A DNA stretch of 64,000 nt from Ancylobacter crimeensis. GTDB lineage: Bacteria; Pseudomonadota; Alphaproteobacteria; Rhizobiales; Xanthobacteraceae. Below, one piece after another: positions 1 to 8,315 of the stretch. The stretch spans positions 62,001-126,000 of the forward strand of contig NZ_JALKCH010000004.1 of NCBI RefSeq assembly GCF_023016805.1, written 5' to 3'. A program made the translations under genes and the position numbers. Numbering within the stretch: position 1 is the stretch's first letter; each line of letters starts with the position of its first letter. The notes under the pieces were generated by a model, which saw only the letters and a program-made list of their open reading frames with translations, had not been told where the DNA came from and searched no databases.

Positions 1-50
1 GCATCGCCCGTCCCAGCTTGCTCAACCCGTCGCGGCTCCTTCGGGGCCGC

Positions 51-413
51 ATGCCGGCATGGCTGCGCGGACTGGGACTCATGCTCGGCCTGCTCGCGGT
101 GCTGGCGCTGCTGCCGGCTCCTTTGATCGCCGCTACGATGAGCGCATCCCCCGCAGCCTCGGATTCCATCGGCCCGATGCCGTGCCACGAGGGCATGGTG
201 GCCGCCACGGATGGCGGCATGAAGGACGACCGTGGCGGCGCGCTTCCGGCGCCGCATCTGTGCTGCGCGCTGGCCTGTCTCGTCGCCGCCCCGCCGGTCG
301 ACCTGCCGCTCTCCCCGCCGGCCCGCGTGCGCGTGGCGTGGGACGCGATGCCGGTGGCGAGCCTCATCGGCCGATCGGTCGATCTGCCCGAGCCGCCGCC
401 CAGACCTGCCTGA
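51..413 (+). CDS. Small exported Cys/His protein, DUF2946-like
   Basis: The product is about 120 residues. It opens with a hydrophobic signal or anchor segment (residues ~5-30, ending near LIAATMSA), followed by a Met/His/Cys-rich middle with MPCHEGM and HLCCALAC, and a proline-rich end (PEPPPRPA). This pattern of a membrane leader, a CC pair and a C-terminal proline-rich tail resembles DUF2946 proteins that often lie beside copper genes. A second protein of this general type is at 46229-46639. It is followed 61 bp later by a DUF305 gene, which supports a metal-linked role. The start is uncertain: TTG at 18 would add 11 residues. Function is not established. Confidence 0.55.
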   Translation: MPAWLRGLGLMLGLLAVLALLPAPLIAATMSASPAASDSIGPMPCHEGMVAATDGGMKDDRGGALPAPHLCCALACLVAAPPVDLPLSPPARVRVAWDAMPVASLIGRSVDLPEPPPRPA

Positions 414-474
414 AACGATGCTTGCGCCGCGCGGTTGATGCCGTGCGCCCCACATTCCCTTTCAGGAGACCATC

Positions 475-876
475 ATGATGTCTTTCAACCCCCGGTCCGC
501 CCTGCTGCGCGCCGCCGCCTTCGGCCTGCTCACCCTCGGCCTGACGGCGGGCGCCGGCGCCGAGACCATGAACATGCAGCACAAGCACGAGATGCCGGGC
601 ACGACGGCGGCCGGCGACATGTCCGCATCCTCGCAGGCCTACATGGCCGTCAATGAGCGCATGCACAAGGCGATGTCCATGCACATGACCGGCAATGCCG
701 ATGTCGACTTCGTACGCAGCATGATCCCGCACCACGAGGGCGCGGTGGAGATGGCGAAGGTCGAGCTGCAATACGGCAAGGATCCCGAACTCAGGAAGCT
801 GGCCGAGGACATCATCGCGGCGCAGGAGCGCGAGATCGCGTTCATGCAGGCGTGGCTGCAGAAGAACGGCCAGTAG
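475..876 (+). CDS. DUF305 (CopM-type) periplasmic protein
   Basis: The 133-residue product has a Sec-type signal peptide (about residues 1-30, ending at GAGA), then a Met/His-rich stretch (MNMQHKHEM) and a DUF305 helical domain with the hallmark [17 protein letters not shown] and a C-terminal [15 protein letters not shown] helix. DUF305 proteins are ferritin-like helical bundles, and CopM-type members bind copper or silver in the periplasm. An AGGAG at 464-468 serves ATG 475, with ATG 478 as the near alternative. It probably forms a two-gene unit with the upstream Cys/His-rich protein. Copper binding is inferred from family and Met/His content. Confidence 0.85.
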   Translation: MMSFNPRSALLRAAAFGLLTLGLTAGAGAETMNMQHKHEMPGTTAAGDMSASSQAYMAVNERMHKAMSMHMTGNADVDFVRSMIPHHEGAVEMAKVELQYGKDPELRKLAEDIIAAQEREIAFMQAWLQKNGQ

Positions 877-987
877 CGTCGCCCGCGGCAGGGCCGTTCG
901 GAAAGACCGGCCCTGTCGCAACCGCGGGCCTGTGCGGTTGCGGAGTTTGAGCTAGGATGCGTCCGGCCCCGGCCGGAGGTGGCAGCC

Positions 988-1821
988 ATGTCCGCGAGCG
1001 ACGACAGGCCGGAACCCGCCGGCGACCGGGTTTTCGCCGGTGCGGTTCCCGAGCTTTATGAGCGGCTGATGGTGCCGCTGATCTTCGCGCCCTATGCCGA
1101 GGTCCTGGCCGCGCGCGTGGCAGAGCTGGCCCCGCGCCGGCTGCTGGAAACCGCCGCCGGCACCGGCGCCGTCACCCGCCGCATGGCCGCCGTGCTGGCG
1201 CAGGATGCGCGCATCGTCGCGACCGATCTCAATCCTGCCATGCTGGAGGTGGGCGCCCGTGTCGCGCCGGAGCCATGCATAAGCTGGCAGCAGGCGGACG
1301 CGCTGGCGCTGCCTTTCGCGGAGGCCGGCTTCGACGCTGTGGTCTGCGCCTTTGGGCTGATGTTCTTTCCCGATCGGGTGAGGGGGCTTGCCGAGGCGCG
1401 GCGGGTGCTGGTGCCGGGCGGAACGCTGCTGCTCTCCGTGTGGGACACGATCGCCACCAACCTGCCCGCCGCGGCGGTGACGCAGGCGCTGGCGGCGGAA
1501 TTTCCGGACGACCCGCCGCTTTTCCTCGCCCGTACGCCTCATGGCCATTCCAGCCTCGATCGGCTGCGGGCCGAGATGGCGGAGGCGGGCTTCGCGACGT
1601 TCGCCGCCGAGGTGGTGACGGGGACGGCCCATGCGGCCGCGCTGCCGGAGGTGGCCGCGGCCTTCTGCCAAGGCACGCCGCTGCGTGCGGAAATCGAGCA
1701 GCGGGCGCCGGGCCGGCTGGGGGAGGTGACGGCGCGGGTTGCCGACGCGCTGCTGCGCCGGTTCGGCCCGGAGCCGGTCGATCTGCCTCTGCAGGCGCTG
1801 CTGGTGCGCGGCCGGCGCTGA
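988..1821 (+). CDS. Class I SAM-dependent methyltransferase
   Basis: The protein is about 277 residues and shows the Rossmann SAM-binding order: motif I LLETAAGTGAVTR (residues ~52-64), the acidic loop VATDLNPAM, the motif II region AGFDAVVCAFGLMFFPDR and VLVPGGTLLLSVWD. This matches the UbiE/Methyltransf_11 type that methylates small molecules, but the substrate cannot be read from sequence. A GTG at 979 would add three residues, but GGAGG at 975-979 sits 8 nt before ATG 988 and overlaps the GTG, so ATG 988 is preferred. It stands alone between the DUF305 gene and convergent ctrA. Confidence 0.85.
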   Translation: MSASDDRPEPAGDRVFAGAVPELYERLMVPLIFAPYAEVLAARVAELAPRRLLETAAGTGAVTRRMAAVLAQDARIVATDLNPAMLEVGARVAPEPCISWQQADALALPFAEAGFDAVVCAFGLMFFPDRVRGLAEARRVLVPGGTLLLSVWDTIATNLPAAAVTQALAAEFPDDPPLFLARTPHGHSSLDRLRAEMAEAGFATFAAEVVTGTAHAAALPEVAAAFCQGTPLRAEIEQRAPGRLGEVTARVADALLRRFGPEPVDLPLQALLVRGRR

Positions 1822-1855
1822 CGGGAGGCGCTGTCCGGTGGATTGGCGAAACGCG

Positions 1856-1877
1856 AAAACCCCGCCAGCGGGCGGGG
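1856..1877 (-). terminator. Rho-independent terminator for ctrA
   Basis: CCCCGCC (1860-1866), loop AGCG and GGCGGGG (1871-1877) form a perfect 7-bp GC stem. Read on the minus strand the stem is followed by TTTT (complement of 1856-1859) and then CGCGTTT. It lies about 104 nt past the ctrA stop codon. The plus-strand side has no T run, so it mainly fits ctrA, although the stem may also hinder read-through from the methyltransferase gene. Confidence 0.7.
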
Positions 1878-1980
1878 TCATCGAATGCGGCCAGGCGGAT
1901 GGTCGTGTGCATTTGGTCGCGCAGCGAGGCGTCTCGCGCAGATCGTCTCGCGCGTTTCGATGCCTCCCGGGAGCGGCGGA

Positions 1981-2682
1981 TCAGCCCGCCGCCAGTTCCA
2001 TCACTTCGTTGGGCTCGCGCAGCACATAGCCGCGGCCCCACACGGTCTCGATGTAATTGCGCCCGTCGGAGGCATTGGCGAGCTTCTTGCGGAGCTTGCA
2101 GATGAAGACGTCGATGATCTTCAGCTCAGGCTCGTCCATGCCGCCATAGAGATGGTTGAGGAACATCTCCTTGGTCAGCGTGGTGCCCTTGCGCAGGGAG
2201 AGGAGCTCCAGCATCTGGTACTCCTTGCCGGTGAGGTGCACGCGCGCCCCGCCGACTTCGACCGTCTTCGTGTCGAGATTGACCACGAGGTCGCCGGTGG
2301 TGATGACCGACTGCGCGTGGCCCTTGGAGCGACGCACGATGGCGTGGATGCGCGCCACCAGCTCGTCCTTGTGGAACGGCTTGGTGAGATAGTCGTCGGC
2401 GCCGAAGCCGAGGCCCTTTACCTTGTCCTCGATGCCGGCGAGGCCGGAGAGGATGAGGATCGGGGTCTTCACCTTGGCGACCCGGAGGCCCTTCAGCACG
2501 TCGTAGCCCGACATGTCCGGAAGGTTCAGGTCGAGCAGGATGATGTCGTAATCGTAGAGCTTGCCGAGATCGACGCCCTCTTCGCCGAGGTCGGTCGTGT
2601 AGATGTTGAAGCTCTCGGATTTGAGCATCAGCTCGATGCTCTGCGCGGTCGCGCGGTCGTCCTCGATGAGCAAGACGCGCAT
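1981..2682 (-). CDS. ctrA: Cell-cycle response regulator CtrA
   Basis: This 233-residue OmpR-family regulator has a receiver domain (1-~120) with acidic pocket EDD (7-9), phospho-acceptor Asp51 in [14 protein letters not shown] and a conserved Lys in TKPF, then a winged-helix DNA-binding domain (~125-225) with [12 protein letters not shown] and [11 protein letters not shown]. CtrA is the master transcription factor of the alphaproteobacterial cell cycle, phosphorylated through the CckA-ChpT relay, and it controls division, flagellar and DNA-methylation genes. The reading frame extends 60 residues further upstream, but family alignment fixes MRVLLIEDD at 2682. The upstream region carries many GANTC sites, the motif recognised by CcrM methyltransferase. 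Confidence 0.97.
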   Translation of the reverse strand: MRVLLIEDDRATAQSIELMLKSESFNIYTTDLGEEGVDLGKLYDYDIILLDLNLPDMSGYDVLKGLRVAKVKTPILILSGLAGIEDKVKGLGFGADDYLTKPFHKDELVARIHAIVRRSKGHAQSVITTGDLVVNLDTKTVEVGGARVHLTGKEYQMLELLSLRKGTTLTKEMFLNHLYGGMDEPELKIIDVFICKLRKKLANASDGRNYIETVWGRGYVLREPNEVMELAAG

Positions 2683-2776
2683 TCCAATCCCCTTCCCTCG
2701 CCACGGCCCCCAGGGGCGGTCGCAACCGGCCTTCGCGACCGGGCTTGACTTGAGCCCCGCGCCCGGCACGCACACC

Positions 2777-2945
2777 GATTCGACATCCATGCCAATAGGG
2801 TTAACAAAACTCGATTCCCGGGCACAAGCAGAAAGACAGGGTGTGTACGAGTCTTGCCGCAATGGCCTGGAGTCTCATCGAAATTCGAAACACCAGAGCT
2901 TGGTTCAGGATGTGAAGACGTGCGTCTAAGTGAATCCAGGGACTC
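2777..2945. promoter_or_regulatory. GANTC (CcrM-site) cluster upstream of ctrA
   Basis: The gene-free interval 2683-3278 separates divergent ctrA and the fliJ-like gene. GANTC occurs at 2777, 2813, 2849, 2870, 2932 and 2941, six sites in 169 bp, with one more at 3181. TTAAC, a CtrA-type half-site core, occurs at 2801, 2992 and 3038, but no full TTAA-N7-TTAA box was found. In Caulobacter a GANTC in a ctrA promoter makes transcription depend on replication-fork passage. Similar control here is inference. No ORF or structural RNA was recognised in the rest of the interval. Confidence 0.6.
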
Positions 2946-3278
2946 CGCTTTTCATGGCAGAGCCCTTCGTTACCGGACGGTGTGCCGATCATTAACGGAG
3001 CCGGTAAACAAATCGTTTCCAAGGCTGTGGATGAGGCTTAACGCGGTGATTTTCCTTGTGCCGCCGGCCGCAGCGTCACGCGCTGGATGCGCGAGCGTGC
3101 GTCGGAGCGTCGCGCCGCCCGGGGAAACCCTATCCCGGTATGGCGCGGCACCCTTCCGGGCCGGGTAAGGAACCGGCAATGACTCCGCGTCATCATGCTT
3201 TTGCCGGCCGGGGAATGTGGGTCTGGCCGGGGCGCCGACCGTTGAGGGGCGCCCGCGTGAGAGCGGAGTATCGTGTCG

Positions 3279-3674
3279 ATGAAGTCCCGTGACACCGTCG
3301 TGCGGCTGAAGCGTTTCCAGACCGAGGAAAAGCGCCGGCAGTTCCTGCAGATCGAGACCATGATCGCCGAATTCGAGCGCATGGCCCACGATCTCGACCG
3401 GGAAATCGCCGTCGAGCACCAACGCGCCGGCATCAGCGACCCGACGCATTTCGCCTATCCGACCTATGCCCGTGCCGCCGCCGGGCGTCGCGACAATCTG
3501 CGCGCCTCCGCCGACGAATTGAAGCAGCAGCTCGACGACGCCCGCGCCGCCTATGAGGCGGCGCTGGAAGAGCTGAAGAAGATCGAGACGCTGGGCGAGC
3601 GCGCCGCCGACACGATGGACCTCGCCGCCCGCGCTTCCCAGCGCCCGCGCGGCCGGCCGGCGCTGTCCGCCTGA
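3279..3674 (+). CDS. fliJ: FliJ-like coiled-coil protein
   Basis: The 131-residue protein is almost entirely helical and charged, with MKSRDTVVRLKRFQTEEKRR at the N-terminus and long heptad-like stretches (residues ~25-110) such as IETMIAEFERMAHDL and ADELKQQLDDARAAYEAALEEL. Proteins of this type next to ctrA in Rhizobiales are annotated as FliJ, a soluble chaperone-like coiled coil of the flagellar type III export apparatus. No other flagellar gene is present, so the role rests on family resemblance and synteny. GTG 3273 is possible, but GGAG at 3265-3268 fits ATG 3279 better (10 nt against 4). Confidence 0.7.
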   Translation: MKSRDTVVRLKRFQTEEKRRQFLQIETMIAEFERMAHDLDREIAVEHQRAGISDPTHFAYPTYARAAAGRRDNLRASADELKQQLDDARAAYEAALEELKKIETLGERAADTMDLAARASQRPRGRPALSA

Positions 3675-3687
3675 GGGCGGTGCGGGC

Positions 3688-4347
3688 TCATTCTGCCGTC
3701 AGCATGGGAAAATGCCGGGCCGCATCCGGCGCCAGCACACCCCCGGCGCGGGGATCGTCGGCGATCTCGACAGCCCGCCCCACCGGCCGGAAGCCGGCCT
3801 TGATATAGAAGGGCAGGGCGCCCGGGTGGTCCAGCGTGCAGGTGTGCACATGCACCCGCTTGGGCTGCACCCGCTCCGGCCGGCTGGCGAAGGCCAGATC
3901 CAGCGCGCGATTCATCAGGAAGCGTCCGGCGCCTGAGCCGACCAGCTCCGGCACCAGCCCGACAAAGGCCAGCTCGACCTCGCCCGGCACCCGGAAATCC
4001 AGCTCCACCAGCCCGAGATCCGCGCCCGCGCGGCGCAGCACATGCACGCCGACATCGGGGTGTCCGATGATGGCGCAAAGCGCCGCGTCGTTCATGCGCA
4101 GCCGCGAGAACCAGAGCCAGTCCTCGCCGATGCGGCGGAACAAGGCGCGGTACCAGCCGGGATCCGGCGCCTCGACCCGATCCAGCGTGAAGCCGTCCGT
4201 GCCGCGCTCGGGCAGCGGCGCCGGGCGCGCGGTCATCTCCAGGAAGGTGACGATGCAGGCGATCTTGCCGGGTGGCACGGTGGTGTAGCCGTCGAGATCG
4301 AGGAGGACGGTGCTGGCTTGGGTCATGAGGCGGCCGGTGGGTGTCAT
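3688..4347 (-). CDS. GNAT-family N-acetyltransferase
   Basis: The product is about 219 residues. The C-terminal half carries a GNAT fold: a central strand VELAFVGLVPELVGSGAGRFLMNRAL contains the acetyl-CoA pyrophosphate loop (V-P-E-L-V-G-S-G-A-G), then VHVHTCTLDHPGALPFYIKAGF, the typical motif B end. The N-terminal ~70 residues hold the beta strands before the fold. The acceptor is unknown. It converges with the fliJ-like gene, stops 13 bp apart. ATG 4326 (MTQASTV) is a possible shorter start, and neither start has a clear ribosome-binding site. Confidence 0.8.
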   Translation of the reverse strand: MTPTGRLMTQASTVLLDLDGYTTVPPGKIACIVTFLEMTARPAPLPERGTDGFTLDRVEAPDPGWYRALFRRIGEDWLWFSRLRMNDAALCAIIGHPDVGVHVLRRAGADLGLVELDFRVPGEVELAFVGLVPELVGSGAGRFLMNRALDLAFASRPERVQPKRVHVHTCTLDHPGALPFYIKAGFRPVGRAVEIADDPRAGGVLAPDAARHFPMLTAE

Positions 4348-4516
4348 CTGCGGTTTCGCGGTTGTTTAGGCGGCGCGGCGAGCGGCAGCAAGGTGGCGGG
4401 CCTATGCCCGCTGTGCTTTCCTCGCCGCGGGGCGCCCGCGCACCTTCACAGGGCGAATTTTTCAGATATGTTCTGGTTAAATACTGTTCTTACATAAACG
4501 ACGAGTAATTTCTGAC

Positions 4517-5620
4517 ATGACGGTCGCGGTCACGATCGACAAGGTGGGCAAGAGTTTCGGCGGTTCCGGCCCCGCGGCGCTGGACGACGTGTCGCTCGAC
4601 ATCGCCAAGAGCGAGCTGGTGGCGCTGCTCGGCCCCTCGGGTTCCGGCAAGACGACGCTGCTGCGCATCGTCGCCGGCCTCGAACAGCCCAGCCATGGCC
4701 GCGTATTGTTCGACGGGGCGGATGCGCTTTCGGTGCCGGTGCGCCGGCGCGGCATCGGCTTCGTGTTTCAGAACTACGCGCTGTTCCGCCATATGAGCGT
4801 GGCCGAGAACATCGCCTTCGGCCTGCGCTCGCGCCCGCGCGCCGAGCGGCCCTCCGATGCGCAGATCCGTTCGCGGGTTGCCGACCTGCTGTCATTGGTG
4901 CAGCTCGACGGCTATGGCGGGCGCTTTCCCGCGCAGCTTTCCGGCGGCCAGCGCCAGCGCGTCGCGCTGGCCCGCGCGCTCGCCATCGAGCCCAAGGTGC
5001 TGCTGCTGGACGAGCCTTTCGGCGCGCTCGACGCGCTGGTGCGCAAGGAGCTTCGCCGCTGGCTGCGCGAGCTGCACGAGCGCACCGGCCACACCACCCT
5101 GTTCGTCACCCACGACCAGGAGGAGGCGCTGGAACTCGCCGACCGGGTCGTGGTGATGGGCAAGGGACGGATCGAGCAGGTCGGCACCCCCGACGACGTC
5201 TATGACCGCCCGGCCAGCGCCGCGGTGTTCGGCTTCATGGGCGAATCGAGCCGCATCGAGGTGGACGTGAAGGACGGCATCGCGGTCGCCGGCGATACCG
5301 CCATCGCTGCCGCGACAAAGCCGGTGCCGGATGGGCCGGGCCTCGTCTATGTGCGTCCGCACGACATCTCGCTCGGCCTGCCGGGCACGCCGGGGCTGAA
5401 GGGCCGGGTGCGGGGCTTTCGCCGCCACGGCGCCATCCGCCGGGTGGAGCTGGAGGTCGGCAGCGGCCTGTTCGAAGCGGACATCGCCCCCACGGTGCGG
5501 GTGCCGGTGGGCGAGAAGGTCGCGGTGCGGCTGGATCGCGCGCGGCTCTTCGCCTCCGGAGGGGAGGGCGTGGACTGCCGCCCGCCGCCGCCCCATCAGC
5601 CGGGCGACTACGCGATCTGA
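4517..5620 (+). CDS. cysA: Sulfate/thiosulfate-type ABC transporter ATPase (CysA-like), orphan
   Basis: The 367-residue ATPase has Walker [10 protein letters not shown] (~residues 39-47), Q-loop VFQNYALF, signature [15 protein letters not shown], Walker [13 protein letters not shown], switch [12 protein letters not shown], and a C-terminal regulatory extension (~235-350) with a TOBE-like YVRPHDISL segment. Length and extension match CysA, which energises sulfate/thiosulfate import through CysT/CysW. No cysT, cysW or sulfate-binding gene is adjacent, so this is an orphan subunit here and could instead power another anion importer. The preceding 170 bp includes an unusually AT-rich patch (~4455-4515), a likely promoter. 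Confidence 0.8.
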   Translation: MTVAVTIDKVGKSFGGSGPAALDDVSLDIAKSELVALLGPSGSGKTTLLRIVAGLEQPSHGRVLFDGADALSVPVRRRGIGFVFQNYALFRHMSVAENIAFGLRSRPRAERPSDAQIRSRVADLLSLVQLDGYGGRFPAQLSGGQRQRVALARALAIEPKVLLLDEPFGALDALVRKELRRWLRELHERTGHTTLFVTHDQEEALELADRVVVMGKGRIEQVGTPDDVYDRPASAAVFGFMGESSRIEVDVKDGIAVAGDTAIAAATKPVPDGPGLVYVRPHDISLGLPGTPGLKGRVRGFRRHGAIRRVELEVGSGLFEADIAPTVRVPVGEKVAVRLDRARLFASGGEGVDCRPPPPHQPGDYAI

Positions 5621-5695
5621 GGCAGGGCGTTCGGGTCCGGCCCGCACAGGCCAGGCATCCACGCCTTTACGTCGCCATCACGTCTTTCTGCTCCC

Positions 5696-5792
5696 GTCAT
5701 TCCGGACCGGCGCAGGACGATCCGGGATCGCGCATGCGCAGGACACCCTCCTGTCCGGCGATCCCGGCTCGGCGCGTCGCTTCGGCCGGGAT
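5696..5792. repeat. Intergenic palindromic repeat (alphaproteobacterial type)
   Basis: Between cysA and the tpm-like gene lies a CGTCATTCCGGACC start followed by GATCCGGGATCGCG and, inverted across a short GGACACCCTCCTGTCC core, CGGCGATCCCGG. The TCCGGGATCGC/GCGATCCCGG arms could fold into a long hairpin. The layout matches dispersed extragenic palindromes common in alphaproteobacteria. Only this copy was recognised in the window, so the boundaries are approximate. Confidence 0.5.
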
Positions 5793-5828
5793 ATCGACGG
5801 GGAACGGCGACGCCGTGCGAGGCCCGCC

Positions 5829-6464
5829 TCACCGCGGGGCGAGGTGCCAGACGCTTTCCCGCGCCGGCTCACCTCGCAGTCCGCCCTCGACCTGCGCCTC
5901 CTCCAGAAGGGTAAGGCGATAAAGGGCGTCGTAGTGCCGGCCGACCTCGGCGGGACCAACCGAGAAGGGCGGGCCGCTCATCCGGCTCTGGTCGTATTGA
6001 TAGGTCACGAGCATTTGCGCCGCGCCGCCGGTCAGTGCGACGAGATGCGCGGCGTAGAGCGTGCGCAGTGTCTCCGGCAGCGCGACCAGCGCTGCGCGGT
6101 CATAGATGGCGTCCACCGGCTCCAGCCGCGCGGCGTCGAGATCGAAGATGTTGCCGACGAAGATGGTCAGCCCCTCCGCCTCGAAGCGCTCCAGCGTGCC
6201 GGCGGCGCGGATGGTCGGCTCGACGCCGAGTTCCGAGAAGAGCTGCTCGACGGCGAGCCGGCTCAGCTCGGCGCCCGCGACCGCATGGCCCTGCGCCAGC
6301 AGCCAGTGGATGTCGAGGCTCTTGCCGCACAACGGCAGGAACAGCCGGGCGCCGGGGGCGAGGCCGAGCGCGGGAAGGTTGCGGGTCAGCAGCGGGTTGG
6401 GCGCGGCGGCGTGAAAGCCGATCTCGCCGCGCTGCCATTTGCCCTGCCAGAATGCTTCGTCCAT
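5829..6464 (-). CDS. tpm: Thiopurine S-methyltransferase family protein
   Basis: The ~211-residue protein has the TPMT fold signatures: FWQGKWQRGEIGFH near the N-terminus, PLCGKSLDIHWLLAQGH (SAM-binding loop, residues ~47-63), GAELSRLAVEQLF and a central YDRAALVALPE. Bacterial TPMT homologues methylate sulfur, and in some cases selenium or tellurium, compounds. The substrate here is unknown. The reading frame begins at 6503, but GGAG about 7 nt upstream of ATG 6464 (MDEAFW) and family alignment favour the shorter start. The gene is flanked on both sides by repeat elements. Confidence 0.88.
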   Translation of the reverse strand: MDEAFWQGKWQRGEIGFHAAAPNPLLTRNLPALGLAPGARLFLPLCGKSLDIHWLLAQGHAVAGAELSRLAVEQLFSELGVEPTIRAAGTLERFEAEGLTIFVGNIFDLDAARLEPVDAIYDRAALVALPETLRTLYAAHLVALTGGAAQMLVTYQYDQSRMSGPPFSVGPAEVGRHYDALYRLTLLEEAQVEGGLRGEPARESVWHLAPR

Positions 6465-6546
6465 CGCCGTCTCCGTGCCTGCGGCAAGGCTGGAGCCATC
6501 CATCGTTTCACGAAGTCGATGAATGGCTCCAGCGTATTGACTGGTC

Positions 6547-6595
6547 GCATTTTCCTCACGCGAACCGGTATCCGCTTCGCCCGAAAATGCTCTAG
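6547..6595. repeat. Rhizobial-type 49-bp palindromic repeat
   Basis: GCATTTTC (6547-6554) and GAAAATGC (6583-6590) are perfect inverted ends enclosing ACGCGAACCGGTATCCGCTTCGC, followed by TCTAG. I recognise this as the dispersed element with core GAACCGGTATCC that is abundant between genes of Rhizobiales. A degenerate half-copy appears at 46668-46689. It lies in the gap between the tpm-like gene and the beta-propeller gene. Confidence 0.7.
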
Positions 6596-6634
6596 CCGAT
6601 GGGCCTGAGCGAAAACATGACGACGTTCCAATCG

Positions 6635-7630
6635 TCAGTCGGCGCGCCGCAGGAAGCTGCCGAAGGCGCGCGGGCCGTCGGGCATGGCGATCTCCTTCAC
6701 CACCTTGAGCGTGGCGGTGTCGATGACGCTCAGTGTGTTGGCCTCCCAGCTCGCGACATAGACCTCGCTGCCGTCGCGGGCCGCGGCGATGCCTTCCGGA
6801 TAGTCGCCGACGGCGATGCTGGCCTTTTTCTCGAAGGTGGCGGTGTCGAAGGCGGTCACCGTGCTCGCATACTGGTCGGTGGTGAAGGCGAGGCCGCGCG
6901 CCAGCGCCACCGCATAGGGCCGCTCGCCGACCTTCACCGTGGCCAGCACGGTGCGCGCGGCGAGATCCACCACCGTGATGTCGCTCGAGGCGACATTGGC
7001 GACATAAGCGCGGGCGCCGGCATCGTCGATGGTCACGCCGAAGGGCTTGTGCCCGGTCGGCACGGTGGCGATGCGGGTGAGGGTCTTCGTGTCGATGAGG
7101 CTGATCTCGTCGGAATCACGGTCCGCCGACACCAGCAGCGCCCCGTCCGGGGTGAGGGCGAGGCCGGAGGGGGAGTTGCCGGTCTTCACCTTTCCGGCGA
7201 TGGCACCGGTATCGGCCTCCACCGCGATCACCTGATGTTCGTACCAGTCGGCCACATAGGCCGGCGAGCCGGAGGGATGGACCGCCACGCCCAGCGGACC
7301 GCCGCCGACATCCACCCGCCGCTCGATGCGGCGCGCGGCGGCATCGACGATGGTGAGGGCCTTGCCGTCCGGGCTGGTGACGAACGCTCGCCTTCCGTCC
7401 GGCGACACCGCGATGCCGGCCGGCTTGTCGGGGATCGTGAGGCGGCTAACGATGGCGCGGGTCTTCAGATCGACGATCGACAGCGCGTCCGCCGGCTGCG
7501 AGGTGATGAAGGCCTCGTCCGCCCGCGCAAGCGGGGCGCAGCACAGGGCGAAGATCGCGCATAGCGCGACATGACGAAGCCGGCCCTTTGCGGCCGGCTC
7601 CGCTTTCCGCGGATACGCGATCCTGCACAT
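6635..7630 (-). CDS. Periplasmic YVTN-type beta-propeller protein
   Basis: This is a 331-residue exported protein. A signal peptide (~residues 20-40, VALCAIFALCCAPLARA) precedes about seven repeats of ~40 residues containing VSPDGRRAFVTS, VHPSGSPAYVAD, LTPDGALLVSAD, VTIDDAGARAYVAN and AARDGSEVYVAS, typical of YVTN blades. Such propellers mediate binding and often accompany periplasmic redox enzymes, but no partner enzyme is adjacent. The open frame continues upstream to 8056 only as a shadow of the next gene. The start MCRIAYP at 7630 follows the SRPBCC stop by 17 nt, so the two genes probably form one transcript. Confidence 0.85.
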   Translation of the reverse strand: MCRIAYPRKAEPAAKGRLRHVALCAIFALCCAPLARADEAFITSQPADALSIVDLKTRAIVSRLTIPDKPAGIAVSPDGRRAFVTSPDGKALTIVDAAARRIERRVDVGGGPLGVAVHPSGSPAYVADWYEHQVIAVEADTGAIAGKVKTGNSPSGLALTPDGALLVSADRDSDEISLIDTKTLTRIATVPTGHKPFGVTIDDAGARAYVANVASSDITVVDLAARTVLATVKVGERPYAVALARGLAFTTDQYASTVTAFDTATFEKKASIAVGDYPEGIAAARDGSEVYVASWEANTLSVIDTATLKVVKEIAMPDGPRAFGSFLRRAD

Positions 7631-7647
7631 GCCGAGCCTGTCGCGGC

Positions 7648-8202
7648 TCAGTTGGTGCCTTCGATCTTCTTCTTCAGGCCGTCGAGGCCCATCTTGTAGA
7701 GTCCGGTCACCGCCTTGATGGCCGCTTCGTCGCTCAGCTCCGGCGGCGGATCGTTGTTCTCGTAGCCGCGATAGAAGGCGCCGCGCCACTCGACCTTGGA
7801 CTTGCCGCCGTCTTCCGGCGTGACGATCAGCCAGGACGAGTAGTTGTTCACCGGCAGCACCTTCACGTCGACCTTGTCGATCCGGTACATGAGGGTCATC
7901 TTTTCCGGCTCGAGCTTGGCGACCTCCTCGTCCACGGTGGCGCCGTTCTTGAGCGTCAGGGTGCGCTTGGCGCCGGGAGCATTGCCGCCCGTGCCTTCGG
8001 TCTTGGCGACGATCGGAATCCAGCCGCCGTCCTGGAAGTTCGAGACCACCGCCCACACCTTGTCGGCGGGCGCGTTGATCTCGATGGTCTCGCTGACCTT
8101 CTGGCGGGTTGGGCCATGGGCATTGGCGGCCGAAGTGAAGCCGACCATGGCGACAGCGGCCGCAGCGGCGACCGAAAGCAGGCTCAGATTCATGGTTTCC
8201 AT
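7648..8202 (-). CDS. Exported SRPBCC (polyketide cyclase/START-like) protein
   Basis: The product is ~184 residues with a signal peptide (to ~residue 28, SAANAHG) and an SRPBCC helix-grip domain: ETIEINAPADKVWAVVSNF, a middle KVEWRGAFYRGYENNDPPP and the amphipathic C-terminal helix AAIKAVTGLYKMGLDGLKKKI. The fold binds hydrophobic ligands in a deep pocket, and periplasmic members occur next to propeller or cytochrome genes. It lies directly upstream of the beta-propeller gene on the same strand, so a joint role is likely but undefined. ATG 8193 is an alternative start nine bases downstream. Confidence 0.82.
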   Translation of the reverse strand: METMNLSLLSVAAAAAVAMVGFTSAANAHGPTRQKVSETIEINAPADKVWAVVSNFQDGGWIPIVAKTEGTGGNAPGAKRTLTLKNGATVDEEVAKLEPEKMTLMYRIDKVDVKVLPVNNYSSWLIVTPEDGGKSKVEWRGAFYRGYENNDPPPELSDEAAIKAVTGLYKMGLDGLKKKIEGTN

Positions 8203-8315
8203 CCCGAAAACGCGTTCAGACGGGCTTTTGCAGCCCGTTCGATCCCAAGATAAGCAGGCCTCGCCCGATCCGTGAAGCCGCCTTTCGACGGTGCCGCTGG
8301 GTGAGGCGTTCGGCC

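Noticed and set aside
2791-3050. Full CtrA boxes (TTAA-N7-TTAA) upstream of ctrA for autoregulation
   Set aside because: Only TTAAC half-sites at 2801, 2992 and 3038 were found; the second halves do not match at the right spacing.
6635-8056. One long minus-strand frame suggesting a fusion of the SRPBCC and beta-propeller genes
   Set aside because: The upstream part of that frame is a shadow of the SRPBCC gene in another frame; a proper signal peptide begins at 7630.
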